A DNA stretch of 64,000 nucleotides from Lactobacillaceae bacterium L1_55_11 (GCA_029433155.1 JAQYTT010000002.1:248001-312000), one strand, 5' to 3'; shown: positions 1 through 9,274, numbered from the stretch's first letter. The notes: generated from the letters alone by a model not told the origin. Program-made: numbers and translations.

Positions 1-2
1 TG

Positions 3-1295
3 TTGCTCTGGGGACTCTTCCAGGTGGCCACTGGGCAGCTGCCTTACCATGCGGCCGCCCGGATTGGAACTGACTTTAGCGGTTTGAGTGTCATCTTTGT
101 CCTACGGGCCTTCTCGAGCGGATCTTCATCCCTGACTGGGGTGGAGGCCATTTCCAACGCGGTGCCTAACTTCCGGCCACCCAAGGAGAAGCACGCCGCT
201 TCAACCTTGGCGATGATGGCCATTATCCTGGCGGCCTTCTTTGCCGGGGTAACCTTCTTTAGTTACTGGTTGGGTATCCAGCCTAATGGTTCTTCGACGG
301 TTTTGTCCCAGATTGCCAGTCAAACCTTTGGCGGCCACAACTTTGGCTTTTACTTGGTCCAGCTGGCCACGGCGATGATCTTGGCGGTGGCGGCCAATAC
401 TGGTTTCTCGGCCTTTCCAATGCTAGCCTTGAACCTAGCCCGGGATAAGTACCTGCCTCATCTGTACATGGACCGGGGTGACCGTCTGGGTTATTCCAAC
501 GGAATTCTGTCCTTGTCAATCGGGGCGATGATTTTGACCCTGATTTTCCATGGGTCGACTGATAATTTGATTCCGCTCTATGCGGTCGGGGTTTTCGTAC
601 CCTTCACGCTGTCTCAGTCAGGCATGATTGTCCACTGGATGCGTAACAAGCCTAAGAATTGGCTCTTTAAGGCCACAATTAACTTTGTCGGCGCCTTCAT
701 GTCGGCCGCCCTAGTGGTTGTGCTCTTCGTGACCCGGATGAACCATGTTTGGCCTTATCTGATTATCATGCCATTGATTATGGCCATGTTCCTGAAGATT
801 AAGCACCACTACACCAGCATTGGTGCCCAGCTGCGCTTGCAGTATGGTGACCAAAGCGAGGAACTCAAGCACCACTACGATGGCTCGACCGTGATTGTTC
901 TGGTTTCGGGGATGACCCGGGTGACGGCCGAAGCGGTCGATTATGCCCGCTCGATTGGGGACGAAATCGTGGCCATGCACGTCAGCTTTGACACGTATCC
1001 GGAACGGGAGGCTAGGATTGGTCGCCAGTTCAAGGAAGATTTCCCTGATATTCGTTACGTGGATGTGCACACGGCTTACCGGTCAATTATTAAGCCAGTC
1101 GAAGGCTTTGTGGCCAAGGTGGCCAAGCGGGCCCATGATCATAATGAGTCGGTGACGGTGGTGATTCCACAGTTCGTGCCGAAGAAACCTTGGCAAAACA
1201 TCCTGCATAACCAGAGTTCTTTCCGGTTGCGCGGGGCGCTGTCAGCCAAGGATGGCATCACGATTGCGACCTATTACTATCACCTTTCTGATTAA
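3..1295 (+). CDS. APC-superfamily transporter, KimA-like (5' end outside window)
   Basis: The reading frame is open from the window edge, so the N-terminus and first membrane helices are missing; the first Met is not the true start. About 270 residues of hydrophobic helices contain the segment SLTGVEAISNAVPNF, characteristic of the APC branch that includes the potassium importer KimA. They are followed by a soluble C-terminal domain of roughly 150 residues (from about GSTVIVLVSGMTR) with a USP-like alternating pattern, as in KimA, where that domain binds c-di-AMP. Substrate is inferred: K+ if KimA-like, an amino acid otherwise. A small membrane-protein gene follows 18 bases downstream and is probably cotranscribed, as no terminator separates them. 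Confidence 0.7.
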   Translation: MLWGLFQVATGQLPYHAAARIGTDFSGLSVIFVLRAFSSGSSSLTGVEAISNAVPNFRPPKEKHAASTLAMMAIILAAFFAGVTFFSYWLGIQPNGSSTVLSQIASQTFGGHNFGFYLVQLATAMILAVAANTGFSAFPMLALNLARDKYLPHLYMDRGDRLGYSNGILSLSIGAMILTLIFHGSTDNLIPLYAVGVFVPFTLSQSGMIVHWMRNKPKNWLFKATINFVGAFMSAALVVVLFVTRMNHVWPYLIIMPLIMAMFLKIKHHYTSIGAQLRLQYGDQSEELKHHYDGSTVIVLVSGMTRVTAEAVDYARSIGDEIVAMHVSFDTYPEREARIGRQFKEDFPDIRYVDVHTAYRSIIKPVEGFVAKVAKRAHDHNESVTVVIPQFVPKKPWQNILHNQSSFRLRGALSAKDGITIATYYYHLSD

Positions 1296-1313
1296 GGGTA
1301 AAGGAGGACGACG

Positions 1314-1496
1314 ATGATGGATAAGTGGATTCTATTTTTTATTTGGGTAGTGATTGCCATGTCGGCGTCCACCGTCGGTTTGGTGCTGATTATGCGCTGG
1401 TACTACCGCGAGGTAGCCAAGATTAAAAAGCAGCAGGCCGCCCACGAAAAACACGACCAGGACGAACTGGACCGTGAAGAAAAAGATAATGACTGA
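1314..1496 (+). CDS. small single-pass membrane protein, unknown function
   Basis: Sixty residues: one N-terminal membrane helix (about residues 5-28) followed by a highly charged tail (KIKKQQAAHEKHDQDELDRE) likely to be helical and cytoplasmic. A strong ribosome binding site AAGGAGG at 1301-1307 serves either of two adjacent ATGs (1314 or 1317). It follows the KimA-like gene closely and ends just before an intrinsic terminator, so it is the last gene of that operon. No family is recognised; a small accessory subunit of the transporter is possible but unproven. Confidence 0.65.
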   Translation: MMDKWILFFIWVVIAMSASTVGLVLIMRWYYREVAKIKKQQAAHEKHDQDELDREEKDND

Positions 1497-1498
1497 TA

Positions 1499-1529
1499 AA
1501 ATCGGAATGTGAGAGCATTCCGATTTTTT
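1499..1529 (+). terminator. intrinsic terminator
   Basis: Perfect stem AAATCGGAATG / CATTCCGATTT with a 6-base loop followed by a T run. It closes the transporter operon and separates it from the AT-rich island. Confidence 0.9.
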
Positions 1530-1547
1530 GTTAGGGAGCTGTGTTTT

Positions 1548-2348
1548 ATGTCCAGTGAAAAGGAACGTACTAAAAAATTAACCCGTGTTTTAGACCAAGA
1601 TTTAGAACGATTTAACCAAGCAAACGCTAAAAAACATGCGGAGTTAATCATTCCCGAAGATGTAAAAGAATTCCTTGTCACCACTGCCGCAACTAAGTTT
1701 TTTGGTGAATCGGCATTTCAGAGTTTTCTTGAAAAAGAGCTGTTTAACCTATTTCCTGAAGGTTATCTTGCCCAGCATCCTAAAGCGCAGGATTTTACTG
1801 TTAGTTTAGAAAACGGGGAGCTGACTAGATGGGTTGAATCTCCATTAACTGTTAAGACTGATCCCTTTGTAGTGGGTGAATATCATGGTGTGTTTAGAAT
1901 TTTCGGTCAAAAAGTGACTAAAAAAGAGTACCAGCACTACCTTGAAAGTAATGTGATGCCCGCAGGTGTGCAGTCGCCCTTTGATACTTGGGTTAGAAAC
2001 CAAGACGCCACGCTAACCAAAGATCAATTGAAGGCAAATTGGACAACCTTGTTGGATGCCATTTTTATGAAGTTCTTTGATTTTGAACAAGGCCTTGCGA
2101 AACAAGGGGTTAAGTTTCACTCTCGGCCACTTACATATGAACGTTTGGGTGTTGTAGCCGATAGCACTAAAATTCCGGTGGCAGTGTTATTTGATAAACT
2201 CGTGCGTGATGTCGTGCTGAAGTTTTATCATGAACATCCCGCCTTAACAGCCATTTCGATGGGCATTGATGATACTGATATCGTGTTAGAAGGTGACGAT
2301 TGTCAGGTGTTTTTAAGCTTTGCTTATCACGAAATTATCGATAACTAG
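1548..2348 (+). CDS. unknown protein, paralogue of the next two genes
   Basis: 266 residues, no recognised family, no signal peptide or membrane helix. The start at 1548 is preceded by AGGGAG at a good distance. By eye it is built of modules shared with the next two genes. Residues about 32-80 (IPEDVKEFLVTTAATK, then an F-rich helix) resemble the C-terminal half of the 2519 gene (ITNDVKGFVIYVASTD). Residues about 112-160 (FGQKVTKKEYQHYLE, then FDTWVRNQDATLTKDQ) match that gene's N-terminal half. Residues about 195-250 look like another copy of the first module. This suggests a fusion or internal duplication within a tandem array. Base composition is AT-richer than the flanking housekeeping genes, hinting at acquisition. 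An immunity-like or phage-defence role is only a guess. Confidence 0.75.
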   Translation: MSSEKERTKKLTRVLDQDLERFNQANAKKHAELIIPEDVKEFLVTTAATKFFGESAFQSFLEKELFNLFPEGYLAQHPKAQDFTVSLENGELTRWVESPLTVKTDPFVVGEYHGVFRIFGQKVTKKEYQHYLESNVMPAGVQSPFDTWVRNQDATLTKDQLKANWTTLLDAIFMKFFDFEQGLAKQGVKFHSRPLTYERLGVVADSTKIPVAVLFDKLVRDVVLKFYHEHPALTAISMGIDDTDIVLEGDDCQVFLSFAYHEIIDN

Positions 2349-2355
2349 CAACAAA

Positions 2356-2388
2356 TAAAAAAGAGCAGGCATATGCCTGCTCTTTTTG
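2356..2388 (+). terminator. intrinsic terminator
   Basis: Perfect palindrome AAAAGAGCAGGCAT / ATGCCTGCTCTTTT with flanking A and T runs, so it can work in both directions. It ends the first gene of the island. Confidence 0.9.
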
Positions 2389-2518
2389 CTATATCAACGT
2401 TTTTTATGTAGTCGATGAGGTTTGAATATCATTGGTCTTCTAATTATCACGAATTGTTTACACTCTTGTTTTCACTTTGAAATATTGCATTAGTAAGATT
2501 GTGACTGAGAGGTAGAGC

Positions 2519-3016
2519 ATGACTGATAATAAGAACAATGGGCGTACCCATACTTCATATGCAGTGCAGGGTATGCCTGTTTCCGAAGATGAATACAATC
2601 ACTTTATTAAAACGCATCACTTGCCAATCAGATTGGAGCGGTATTTCGGGGAGTGGTCAGAAAAGCAAGACGCTTCAATCTCTCAGGAAGAACAGGAGCA
2701 GCAGTGGTGGCGACTTAAAGATTGGGTTAACCGACTAGTTAATGGTTTTCTATTTAGTGTTAGGGAAAAAGGAAAAACCATTGAAATTACCAATGATGTT
2801 AAAGGTTTTGTGATTTATGTGGCTTCTACTGATAGCTACCTTGAACACACTTTTGACCAAGTAGTGATCAATCCTATAATGAATTTTATTAGAGAAAACC
2901 CTAGTTTGAACGGATTAATTATTGAGATTGGTGAAAGAAACAGCCCAATGGTGCAATATTTACCCACTCACCGGGAATGGCCTATGTACTTTTACTATGA
3001 CGATGAAGAAGATTGA
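2519..3016 (+). CDS. unknown protein, paralogue of the neighbouring genes
   Basis: 165 residues, soluble, acidic C-terminus. The start ATG at 2519 has a GAGAGG-type ribosome binding site. The N-terminal half (VQGMPVSEDEYNHFIKT, then FGEWSEKQDASISQEEQ) aligns with the central part of the 1548 gene. The C-terminal half (ITNDVKGFVIYVASTD, then FIRENPSLNGLIIEIG) aligns with two stretches of that protein. It lies 27 bases before the third island gene and is probably cotranscribed with it. No function can be assigned. Confidence 0.75.
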   Translation: MTDNKNNGRTHTSYAVQGMPVSEDEYNHFIKTHHLPIRLERYFGEWSEKQDASISQEEQEQQWWRLKDWVNRLVNGFLFSVREKGKTIEITNDVKGFVIYVASTDSYLEHTFDQVVINPIMNFIRENPSLNGLIIEIGERNSPMVQYLPTHREWPMYFYYDDEED

Positions 3017-3043
3017 GATGATTGTCGAAAGAAAGGTTGGCCC

Positions 3044-3373
3044 ATGACTGACACTGCAAAATTTATTGATAACTTAGTTATGGATTTCAAGACTGAAATG
3101 GCTCAACAAGGTATTGTTGTTTCGGTTGCTTTGGACGTGAAATACTATTATCTAGAAATTGCTGAAGAAGTGGGTGGATTAAGTAAACTTAAGTCCTGTT
3201 TTGATGATGAGGTTCGAGATTCAGTTTTGAGGATTCAACGATTGGTCCCATCTAATGACCGTTACTCGATCTTTCGCACCAACGAAGGCAGTGCAATTGC
3301 TATTTCGGCACCTGGTTCTTATTCCGTAGTAGGGAGAATGTACGGCAACGTCAGGACCGTCGATGATAAATAA
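3044..3373 (+). CDS. unknown protein, short third member of the island
   Basis: 109 residues. The part FIDNLVMDFKTEMAQQGI, followed by LDVKYYYLEIAEE and FDDEVRDSVLRIQRL, aligns by eye with the C-terminal module of the two preceding proteins, but the N-terminal EYxH/FxxWxxxQDA module is missing. A ribosome binding site (AAGAAAGG) lies about 10 bases upstream. It ends immediately before a bidirectional terminator. Function unknown. Confidence 0.65.
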   Translation: MTDTAKFIDNLVMDFKTEMAQQGIVVSVALDVKYYYLEIAEEVGGLSKLKSCFDDEVRDSVLRIQRLVPSNDRYSIFRTNEGSAIAISAPGSYSVVGRMYGNVRTVDDK

Positions 3374-3404
3374 AAAGACTGCAGCTTATGCTGTAGTCTT
3401 TTTA
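3372..3404. terminator. bidirectional intrinsic terminator
   Basis: AAAAAGACTGCAGC, a TTAT loop, then GCTGTAGTCTTTTT. It serves the island genes on the plus strand and murT-gatD on the minus strand. Confidence 0.9.
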
Positions 3405-3411
3405 CTTACCC

Positions 3412-4149
3412 TTAAAACGTTTCCGCCGGTACCTTCTCCAACTTCGCCGTCCAATCCACGTCGGGATACTTGCGCACTAGGGCGTCGGCTAAGACCCGCT
3501 TGGCCAGGTTGCCGTTGCGGGTAAAGATTGGGCCGTGGAAGTAAGATCCGTAGACCTTGTTGTAAATCACGCCCTCACTGCAATCTTGGCCGTTGTTACC
3601 TTGGCCACTGACCACCGTACCCAGGGCTCGTTCGCCCTGACCCAGGAAGGTGCGACCCTGGTGGTTTTCAAAGCCGTGGTACTCTTCGCCGGTTTCATTA
3701 TTCTTAATCGTGATATCACCGGTCAGGCGCTTGCCCTTTTGGGTGTGGACCTGGTCATCGGTCATGTTGGTGGTGTAGTGGTCCATGACGCCGATGCCAT
3801 CGACCCGGGTACCGTCCGCCATTTCCATGTAGTGACCCAGAAGCTGGAAACCACCACAGACAGCGAGCATCGGACCGTCTTCTTCGATATAGGTCTTTAG
3901 CTCCTTGGCCTTGCCCTTCAAGTCGCGGGCAACTACGGTTTCTTCGTAATCCTGGCCACCGCCAAAGAGAACGAAGTCGTATTTTTCCGGGTCAAAATCA
4001 TCCCCCAGCGAAACCAGGCTAACGTTAATCGTGACTCCGATTTGCTCGGCATAGTAGCGCAGGGCGATAATGTTGCCATAATCACCGTAGGTGTTCATCA
4101 AGTCCCCGTAAAGGTGGGCGACGTTGAGTTCGTAGGTCGGTTCAGCCAT
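3412..4149 (-). CDS. gatD: lipid II isoglutaminyl synthase, glutamine amidotransferase subunit GatD
   Basis: Glutaminase half of the MurT/GatD complex that amidates D-Glu to D-isoGln in the lipid II stem peptide, acting in the cytoplasm at the membrane face. 245 residues, normal for the family. The CobB/class I glutaminase fold is evident: nucleophile Cys98 in AVCGGFQLLG, and the likely catalytic His205 in YGSYFHGPIF. The start codon overlaps the murT stop by one base (TAATG), giving tight translational coupling and fixed stoichiometry. Confidence 0.92.
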   Translation of the reverse strand: MAEPTYELNVAHLYGDLMNTYGDYGNIIALRYYAEQIGVTINVSLVSLGDDFDPEKYDFVLFGGGQDYEETVVARDLKGKAKELKTYIEEDGPMLAVCGGFQLLGHYMEMADGTRVDGIGVMDHYTTNMTDDQVHTQKGKRLTGDITIKNNETGEEYHGFENHQGRTFLGQGERALGTVVSGQGNNGQDCSEGVIYNKVYGSYFHGPIFTRNGNLAKRVLADALVRKYPDVDWTAKLEKVPAETF

Positions 4150-5507
4150 TAAAATTCCTCCTTGATGTAGCCTTGGTTGCGGAGCTGCTCACGGAGCTGG
4201 AGCATGGCCGTGTAAGTGGCCGCGATGTAAACCTTCTTAGTTGGCATGCCCTCAATGGCTGCTACAATCTGACCCACATCGGGGTAGGTGCCTGCCAGGT
4301 CGAAGTTAGCCATCTTCAAGCGGACGGTGATATCGAGGTAACGCTGACCGCCGGTCGCAATTGCCTTGAGCTGGCCCTTTTTCAGGGATTCAAACTCAGC
4401 ATCCCAAATCCAGGAAGTGTCAATGCCGTCGGCATAGTTGGCGTTCAAGAGCACAATCAGTGAGTAGGGCTGGTCGTCAGTTAGCATCATGTCAATCACT
4501 GTGTTGGTGCCAACTGGGTTTTTAATCAATAGGATGGTGACATCCTTGTCACCGACCTTGAGGGCTTCTTGGCGGCCAAAAATCTGGGCATTAGACTCAA
4601 AGGCGGTCTTGATTTCATCAGGGGTAACCCCAAATTCACGGCCCACGGCAAAGGCAGCCAGGGCGTTGTAAATATTGTAGAGCCCACCGATTTCAATCCT
4701 CAGCGGCGTACCGTCGATACTAAAGTCCGAATAGTTCGGTGTCAGCTTGTCCACGCTAGTGACCTGGTAGGTCAGATGGGGCCGCTGGAAGTCCTGGTGC
4801 TCACTGTAGTAGTAACCCAGGTTGGCATAGGTAATAAAGTGGTAGTGGAGGACCTCATTGTCGCCAGGGGAAAGAATGCCATCGGTGTTGTGTGGTGGCT
4901 TTTCATCTTGATACTGGTCGTCGGGGATGTGGTTAAAGCCGTAGTAAATCCGCGGGTTGGGAAAGTCACCCCGGGCAAAGATTGGTGAATCCCCGTTGGC
5001 CAGCACCTTGGCCTCCGGTGCTTCCTTGATACCAGCCACAATCTTGTCATAGGTGGTATAAATTTCGCCATAACGGTCCAGTTGGTCCCGGAAAATGTTG
5101 GTGAGGACAAACATCTTAGGTGGGATGGCCTTGGCCACCTGGGCCACATTGGCCTCATCGACCTCTAGGACAGCAACCGGCCGCTTCCCATTTGGCGAAG
5201 GTTGGATGGGGGTCGTCAGCAAGGTCCCAGTAATTCCCTGGATCATGTTTGAACCAGACGGGTTGGTGATAACCGTGTAGCCACCGGCCTTAAGCACTCG
5301 GGTAATCAGGGCGGTAGTCAAGGTTTTACCATTAGTACCGGTGACAATAATCAGGTCAAAGTCGGCCGCTACCTGGCTGAGAATCTCGGGGTCAATGGAC
5401 ACGGCAAGTTTGCCGGGTAGGCTGGTGCCACCACGGTGTAAGAGATTGTGCAAAACCCAGTAGCTCAGGCGGGCGGTTGATTTGGCCAAACTGCTTTTAA
5501 ATGTCAT
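4149..5507 (-). CDS. murT: lipid II isoglutaminyl synthase, Mur-ligase subunit MurT
   Basis: Mur-ligase-like partner of GatD: ATP-dependent activation of the D-Glu alpha-carboxylate for amidation with GatD-derived ammonia. 452 residues. P-loop GTNGKTLTT lies near residue 58, then the Mur ligase central domain and a C-terminal DUF1727 region. Characterised staphylococcal MurT carries a Cys4 zinc ribbon in the middle. Here the equivalent stretch reads GILSPGDNEVLHYHF and YYSEHQDFQRP, with no cysteine in the whole protein (see findings). First gene of a two-gene operon; the GTGGGG upstream is a modest ribosome binding site. Confidence 0.92.
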   Translation of the reverse strand: MTFKSSLAKSTARLSYWVLHNLLHRGGTSLPGKLAVSIDPEILSQVAADFDLIIVTGTNGKTLTTALITRVLKAGGYTVITNPSGSNMIQGITGTLLTTPIQPSPNGKRPVAVLEVDEANVAQVAKAIPPKMFVLTNIFRDQLDRYGEIYTTYDKIVAGIKEAPEAKVLANGDSPIFARGDFPNPRIYYGFNHIPDDQYQDEKPPHNTDGILSPGDNEVLHYHFITYANLGYYYSEHQDFQRPHLTYQVTSVDKLTPNYSDFSIDGTPLRIEIGGLYNIYNALAAFAVGREFGVTPDEIKTAFESNAQIFGRQEALKVGDKDVTILLIKNPVGTNTVIDMMLTDDQPYSLIVLLNANYADGIDTSWIWDAEFESLKKGQLKAIATGGQRYLDITVRLKMANFDLAGTYPDVGQIVAAIEGMPTKKVYIAATYTAMLQLREQLRNQGYIKEEF

Positions 5508-5639
5508 GAGAACCCCACTTTCATGGGTTATATTTTACCACCTTTCCATTTTTCTTCCTAGGAATTGTCAGGGCGGCCATTCGAGTTTTTCGGGTGGCCT
5601 TGGTATAATAGGCAACAGTGAATTGAGGAGTGCAAAAGC

Positions 5640-6239
5640 GTGGCACAGTTATTTTTTGAGTACGGCGCCATGGCGTCGGGCAAGTCAATTGAAATTTTAA
5701 AGGTGGCCCACAACTACGAGTCCCAGGGACGGCGGGTCCTCCTACTAACCCCACTGGTTGATGACCGTTACGGGGTCGGCAAGATTACCAGCCGGATTGG
5801 TCTATCGCGACCAGCCCAGGTGGTGCAACCGGACCAGGATTTGTATGCCACGATTGCGGCCATGTATGTCGAACCACCGGCCGTGGTCCTGGTTGACGAA
5901 GCTCAATTTCTCAGTGCCCAGCAGGTTGAACAGCTAGCCTACGTGGTTGATAGCCTGGATATTCCAGTCATGGCCTTTGGCCTGAAACAAGATGCCTTTA
6001 ACCATCTCTTTGAAGGTTCGCAGCGCCTGATTGAACTGGCCGATAAATTAGAAGAAATGAAAACCATCTGCTCCTTTTGCGGCAAGAAGGCCACGACTCA
6101 GCTACGGATGGTTGATGGTCGGCCGCAGTATGAGGGGGAGCAGGTGCTGATTGGTGGGGATGATACTTACATTCCTACCTGCCGCTACCATTGGTACCAC
6201 CCGGTCATCGCTGACCGCGGGGTTGAACCGGGCGAGTGA
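5640..6239 (+). CDS. tdk: thymidine kinase
   Basis: Phosphorylates thymidine to dTMP in the pyrimidine salvage pathway. 199 residues, GTG start with ATTGAGGAG upstream and a TATAAT promoter at about 5604. Type II thymidine kinase features: P-loop GAMASGKS (residues about 8-15), DEAQF Walker B, lasso-loop zinc ligands CSFC and the later C-x2-H. The next gene, prfA, starts 6 bases after the stop, the usual Lactobacillales order. Confidence 0.95.
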   Translation: MAQLFFEYGAMASGKSIEILKVAHNYESQGRRVLLLTPLVDDRYGVGKITSRIGLSRPAQVVQPDQDLYATIAAMYVEPPAVVLVDEAQFLSAQQVEQLAYVVDSLDIPVMAFGLKQDAFNHLFEGSQRLIELADKLEEMKTICSFCGKKATTQLRMVDGRPQYEGEQVLIGGDDTYIPTCRYHWYHPVIADRGVEPGE

Positions 6240-6245
6240 GGAAAT

Positions 6246-7319
6246 ATGGATCCGATTTTTGAACAATTACAAACGGTCGTTGACCGCTATGATGAACTAA
6301 ACCAAATGCTGGCTGACCCGGCCGTCATGGATGATTCCAACCGCTACATGGAACTCTCCAAGGAAGCTGGTAGCATCCGCGAAACGGTGGAAACTTTCCA
6401 GCAGTACCAGCAGGTTATCCAGGAGTGGGAGGATGCCCACGAACTGCTGGGTGATAGTGAGATGGCTGATTTGGCCAAGGAAGACATTGCCGAGTTGAAG
6501 CCTAAGAAGGCGGCCTTAGAGGAACAGCTCAAGGTCTTGATGCTGCCCAAGGATCCCAACGATGATAAGAACATTATCATGGAAATCCGGGGTGCCGCCG
6601 GTGGGGATGAGTCGGCCCTCTTTGCGGCTGACCTGCTCAATATGTACCGCCGTTACGCTGAAACCCAGAACTGGCACCTGGAAATCATCGATGAAAGTCC
6701 CACTGAAATCGGTGGTTACAAGGAAGTTGTGGCCATGATTAGTGGTGACCGGGTCTATTCCAAGTTGAAGTTTGAAAACGGGGCCCACCGGGTTCAGCGG
6801 GTGCCGGCGACCGAAACCCAGGGTCGGATTCACACCAGTACGGCCACGGTGGGAGTTATGCCTGAATTTGAGGAAGTTGACGCCGAGGGTTTGATTGACC
6901 CCAAAGATGTGCGCGAAGATGTATACCGGGCCAGTGGTGCCGGTGGTCAGCACGTCAACAAGACCAGTTCCGCCATCCGGTTGACCCACGAACCAACTGG
7001 GATTACGGTTGCCATGCAGGATGAACGATCCCAGCAGCAAAACCGGGTCAAGGCCTGGAAGATTTTAAACGCCCGGGTTTATGACCACTTTGCCCAGCAA
7101 AACGAGGCGGAATACGCCGAACAGCGCAAAACCGCAGTTGGTTCCGGGGACCGTTCCGAACGGATTCGGACCTATAACTATCCCCAAAACCGGGTGACTG
7201 ACCACCGGATTGGCCTGACCCTAAACAAGTTGGACCGGATTATGAACGGGGAATTGGGCGAAATCATTGACGCCTTAGTACTGGCTGAGCAGACCGCTAA
7301 GTTGGGAGATCTGATTTAA
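6246..7319 (+). CDS. prfA: peptide chain release factor 1
   Basis: Recognises UAA and UAG stop codons and triggers peptide release. 357 residues, family length. The PAT anticodon-like tripeptide is in VPATETQGR and the universally conserved GGQ in [16 protein letters not shown]. The stop codon overlaps the start of prmC (TAATG), whose product methylates the GGQ glutamine. Confidence 0.97.
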   Translation: MDPIFEQLQTVVDRYDELNQMLADPAVMDDSNRYMELSKEAGSIRETVETFQQYQQVIQEWEDAHELLGDSEMADLAKEDIAELKPKKAALEEQLKVLMLPKDPNDDKNIIMEIRGAAGGDESALFAADLLNMYRRYAETQNWHLEIIDESPTEIGGYKEVVAMISGDRVYSKLKFENGAHRVQRVPATETQGRIHTSTATVGVMPEFEEVDAEGLIDPKDVREDVYRASGAGGQHVNKTSSAIRLTHEPTGITVAMQDERSQQQNRVKAWKILNARVYDHFAQQNEAEYAEQRKTAVGSGDRSERIRTYNYPQNRVTDHRIGLTLNKLDRIMNGELGEIIDALVLAEQTAKLGDLI

Positions 7320-8233
7320 TGGTTGGTGCTCAGACTGGTTCGGCCGGGCGACCACCGCGGATTTCATTGCTAGAAGCCCGGAAATGGGCCCTGGCTGAGC
7401 TAGCAGCAGCGGGTTACCCGGCTGATCAGGCCGTTGATGACCTGGATTTCTTGCTGAGCGGGGCCCTGGAAATGAATTACGGCATGCTCCGGGCCAATAT
7501 CACTCGGACCATGCCGCCCGAATTCGCCCAGGTTTGGCCGACTTGGGTGGCCCAGCTAATCAAGCAGGTACCACCTCAGTACATTCTGGGCCAGGCGCCC
7601 TTTTACGGCCGGGAGTTTGCCGTTGATGACCGGGTCTTGATTCCACGGCCGGAAACCGAACTCCTGGTGGAGTGGATTTTAAAGGACTGGCCCAAGTTAG
7701 ACCGTCCGGTTAAAGTCTTAGACCTTGGCACTGGCAGTGGGGCAATCTTGGCGACTCTGGCCTTAGAAAAACCGGACCAAGTGGCGGGCTTGGCGACTGA
7801 TATTTCACCAGCAGCTTTGGCCGTGGCCCAGCAGAATTTTAAGCGCCTGGGCGCTGCCGGATTGGCTACCCAGGTATCAGACGTTTGGTCTGAGATTGCG
7901 CCCCAGCAATTTGACCTGGTCGTCTCCAATCCACCCTACATTGGCCACGACCATCTAGATGAGGTTGATGTCCGGGTTGACCAGGCCGAACCTGGCCTGG
8001 CCCTTTACGCTGAAAATCACGGTCTGGCAATCTACCAGGCCGTTGCCGCCCAGTTGGCGGCTTATCTGGCACCGCAAGGGGCCGCTTACTTTGAGATTGG
8101 TTATGACCAGGGGCAGGCCGTCAAGGAAATTATGGCGGCGGCCCTGCCGACTGCTTCAGTTGAAGTGCGGCAGGACTTCGCCGGTCTAGACCGAATGGTT
8201 AAGGTACAAAATCATGGAAACGCAGGCATTTAA
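7319..8233 (+). CDS. prmC: peptide chain release factor N5-glutamine methyltransferase
   Basis: S-adenosylmethionine-dependent methylation of the GGQ glutamine in RF1/RF2. 304 residues. Helical N-terminal domain, then a Rossmann methyltransferase domain with VLDLGTGSGAI (motif I) and the catalytic NPPYIG. Start overlaps the prfA stop; its own 3' end overlaps the next gene by 20 bases, so the cluster is translated as a coupled unit. Confidence 0.95.
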   Translation: MVGAQTGSAGRPPRISLLEARKWALAELAAAGYPADQAVDDLDFLLSGALEMNYGMLRANITRTMPPEFAQVWPTWVAQLIKQVPPQYILGQAPFYGREFAVDDRVLIPRPETELLVEWILKDWPKLDRPVKVLDLGTGSGAILATLALEKPDQVAGLATDISPAALAVAQQNFKRLGAAGLATQVSDVWSEIAPQQFDLVVSNPPYIGHDHLDEVDVRVDQAEPGLALYAENHGLAIYQAVAAQLAAYLAPQGAAYFEIGYDQGQAVKEIMAAALPTASVEVRQDFAGLDRMVKVQNHGNAGI

Positions 8234-9230
8234 ACCAGAATTAGCAGACTTAAAAAAAGCCGCCCAGTTGATTGACGACGGGGAATTGGTGGCCTTTCCG
8301 ACCGAAACCGTGTACGGCTTGGGCGCAGACGCTACCAACCCCGCGGCGGTCAAAAAGGTCTTTGAGGCTAAGGGCCGGCCAGCGGATAATCCGCTGATTG
8401 TGACCGTGGCGGACCCTGAACAGGTCGCGGATTTTGCTCAGGTTTCAGCGGCAGCGCAAGTGCTGATGGACCATTTTTGGCCGGGATCTTTAACCATTAT
8501 TTTACCGACGAAGCCCAAACACCTAGATGACGTGGTAACTGGGGGTCTGCCCACGGCGGCCTTCCGCCTGCCCGATAACCAGGCGACCCAGGAGTTAATT
8601 AAGCTGGCCGGGGTTCCCTTAGTCGGACCGAGCGCGAACACTTCGGGTAAGCCTTCGCCCACCACGGCGGCACATGTCTGGCATGACATGGACCGCAAGA
8701 TTGCCGGTATCATTGATGACGGCCCCACCACGGTCGGGGTTGAATCGACGGTGGTCGATCTTTCGGTCAGCCCAGCCACGATTTTGCGGACTGGGGCAGT
8801 GACCGAAGAAGAGCTGGAGCAGGTTTTGGATGAACCGGTGATTGATGTGACCCAGCCGACCGCAGTTGATGATGCCGTCCATCCCAAGGCACCGGGAATG
8901 AAGTACCGCCACTATGCACCGGACAAGCCGGTCGTGATGTTTGATCCACTAGATGCCGGCGAACTGGCCAAGGCCGTACAAGACAGTGATGCCATCATGG
9001 CCTTAGATGACACCCTGGCCCAGCTGCCAGCCGGTCAGACGCAAACCTGGTCACTGGGTAAGGACTATCAAAGTGCCAGTGAGCAACTTTTTGCCGGCCT
9101 GCGTTATTTTGATGACCGGGCCGATGTGCAGCGAATTTATGTCGAACGCCTGCCGGAAATCGGTCTAGGACGGGCCTATAATAACCGGTTAGCCAAGGCG
9201 AGCGGGAACCAATTTTTTCAGGCGGATTAA
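8214..9230 (+). CDS. L-threonylcarbamoyladenylate synthase (Sua5/YwlC type)
   Basis: Makes threonylcarbamoyl-AMP from Thr, bicarbonate and ATP for the tRNA modification t6A. 338 residues: N-terminal YrdC-like domain (GELVAFPTETVYGLGADA, later SANTSGKPSPTT) plus the extra C-terminal Sua5 domain starting after about residue 225 (APGMKYRHYAP). The partner enzymes TsaB and TsaD are encoded 0.5-3 kb downstream. The start ATG lies inside the prmC 3' end. Confidence 0.93.
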   Translation: METQAFKPELADLKKAAQLIDDGELVAFPTETVYGLGADATNPAAVKKVFEAKGRPADNPLIVTVADPEQVADFAQVSAAAQVLMDHFWPGSLTIILPTKPKHLDDVVTGGLPTAAFRLPDNQATQELIKLAGVPLVGPSANTSGKPSPTTAAHVWHDMDRKIAGIIDDGPTTVGVESTVVDLSVSPATILRTGAVTEEELEQVLDEPVIDVTQPTAVDDAVHPKAPGMKYRHYAPDKPVVMFDPLDAGELAKAVQDSDAIMALDDTLAQLPAGQTQTWSLGKDYQSASEQLFAGLRYFDDRADVQRIYVERLPEIGLGRAYNNRLAKASGNQFFQAD

Positions 9231-9274
9231 GGCCCGGTTTTCCTTGATATGATGGGGCTGGTCCAGATTTATAT

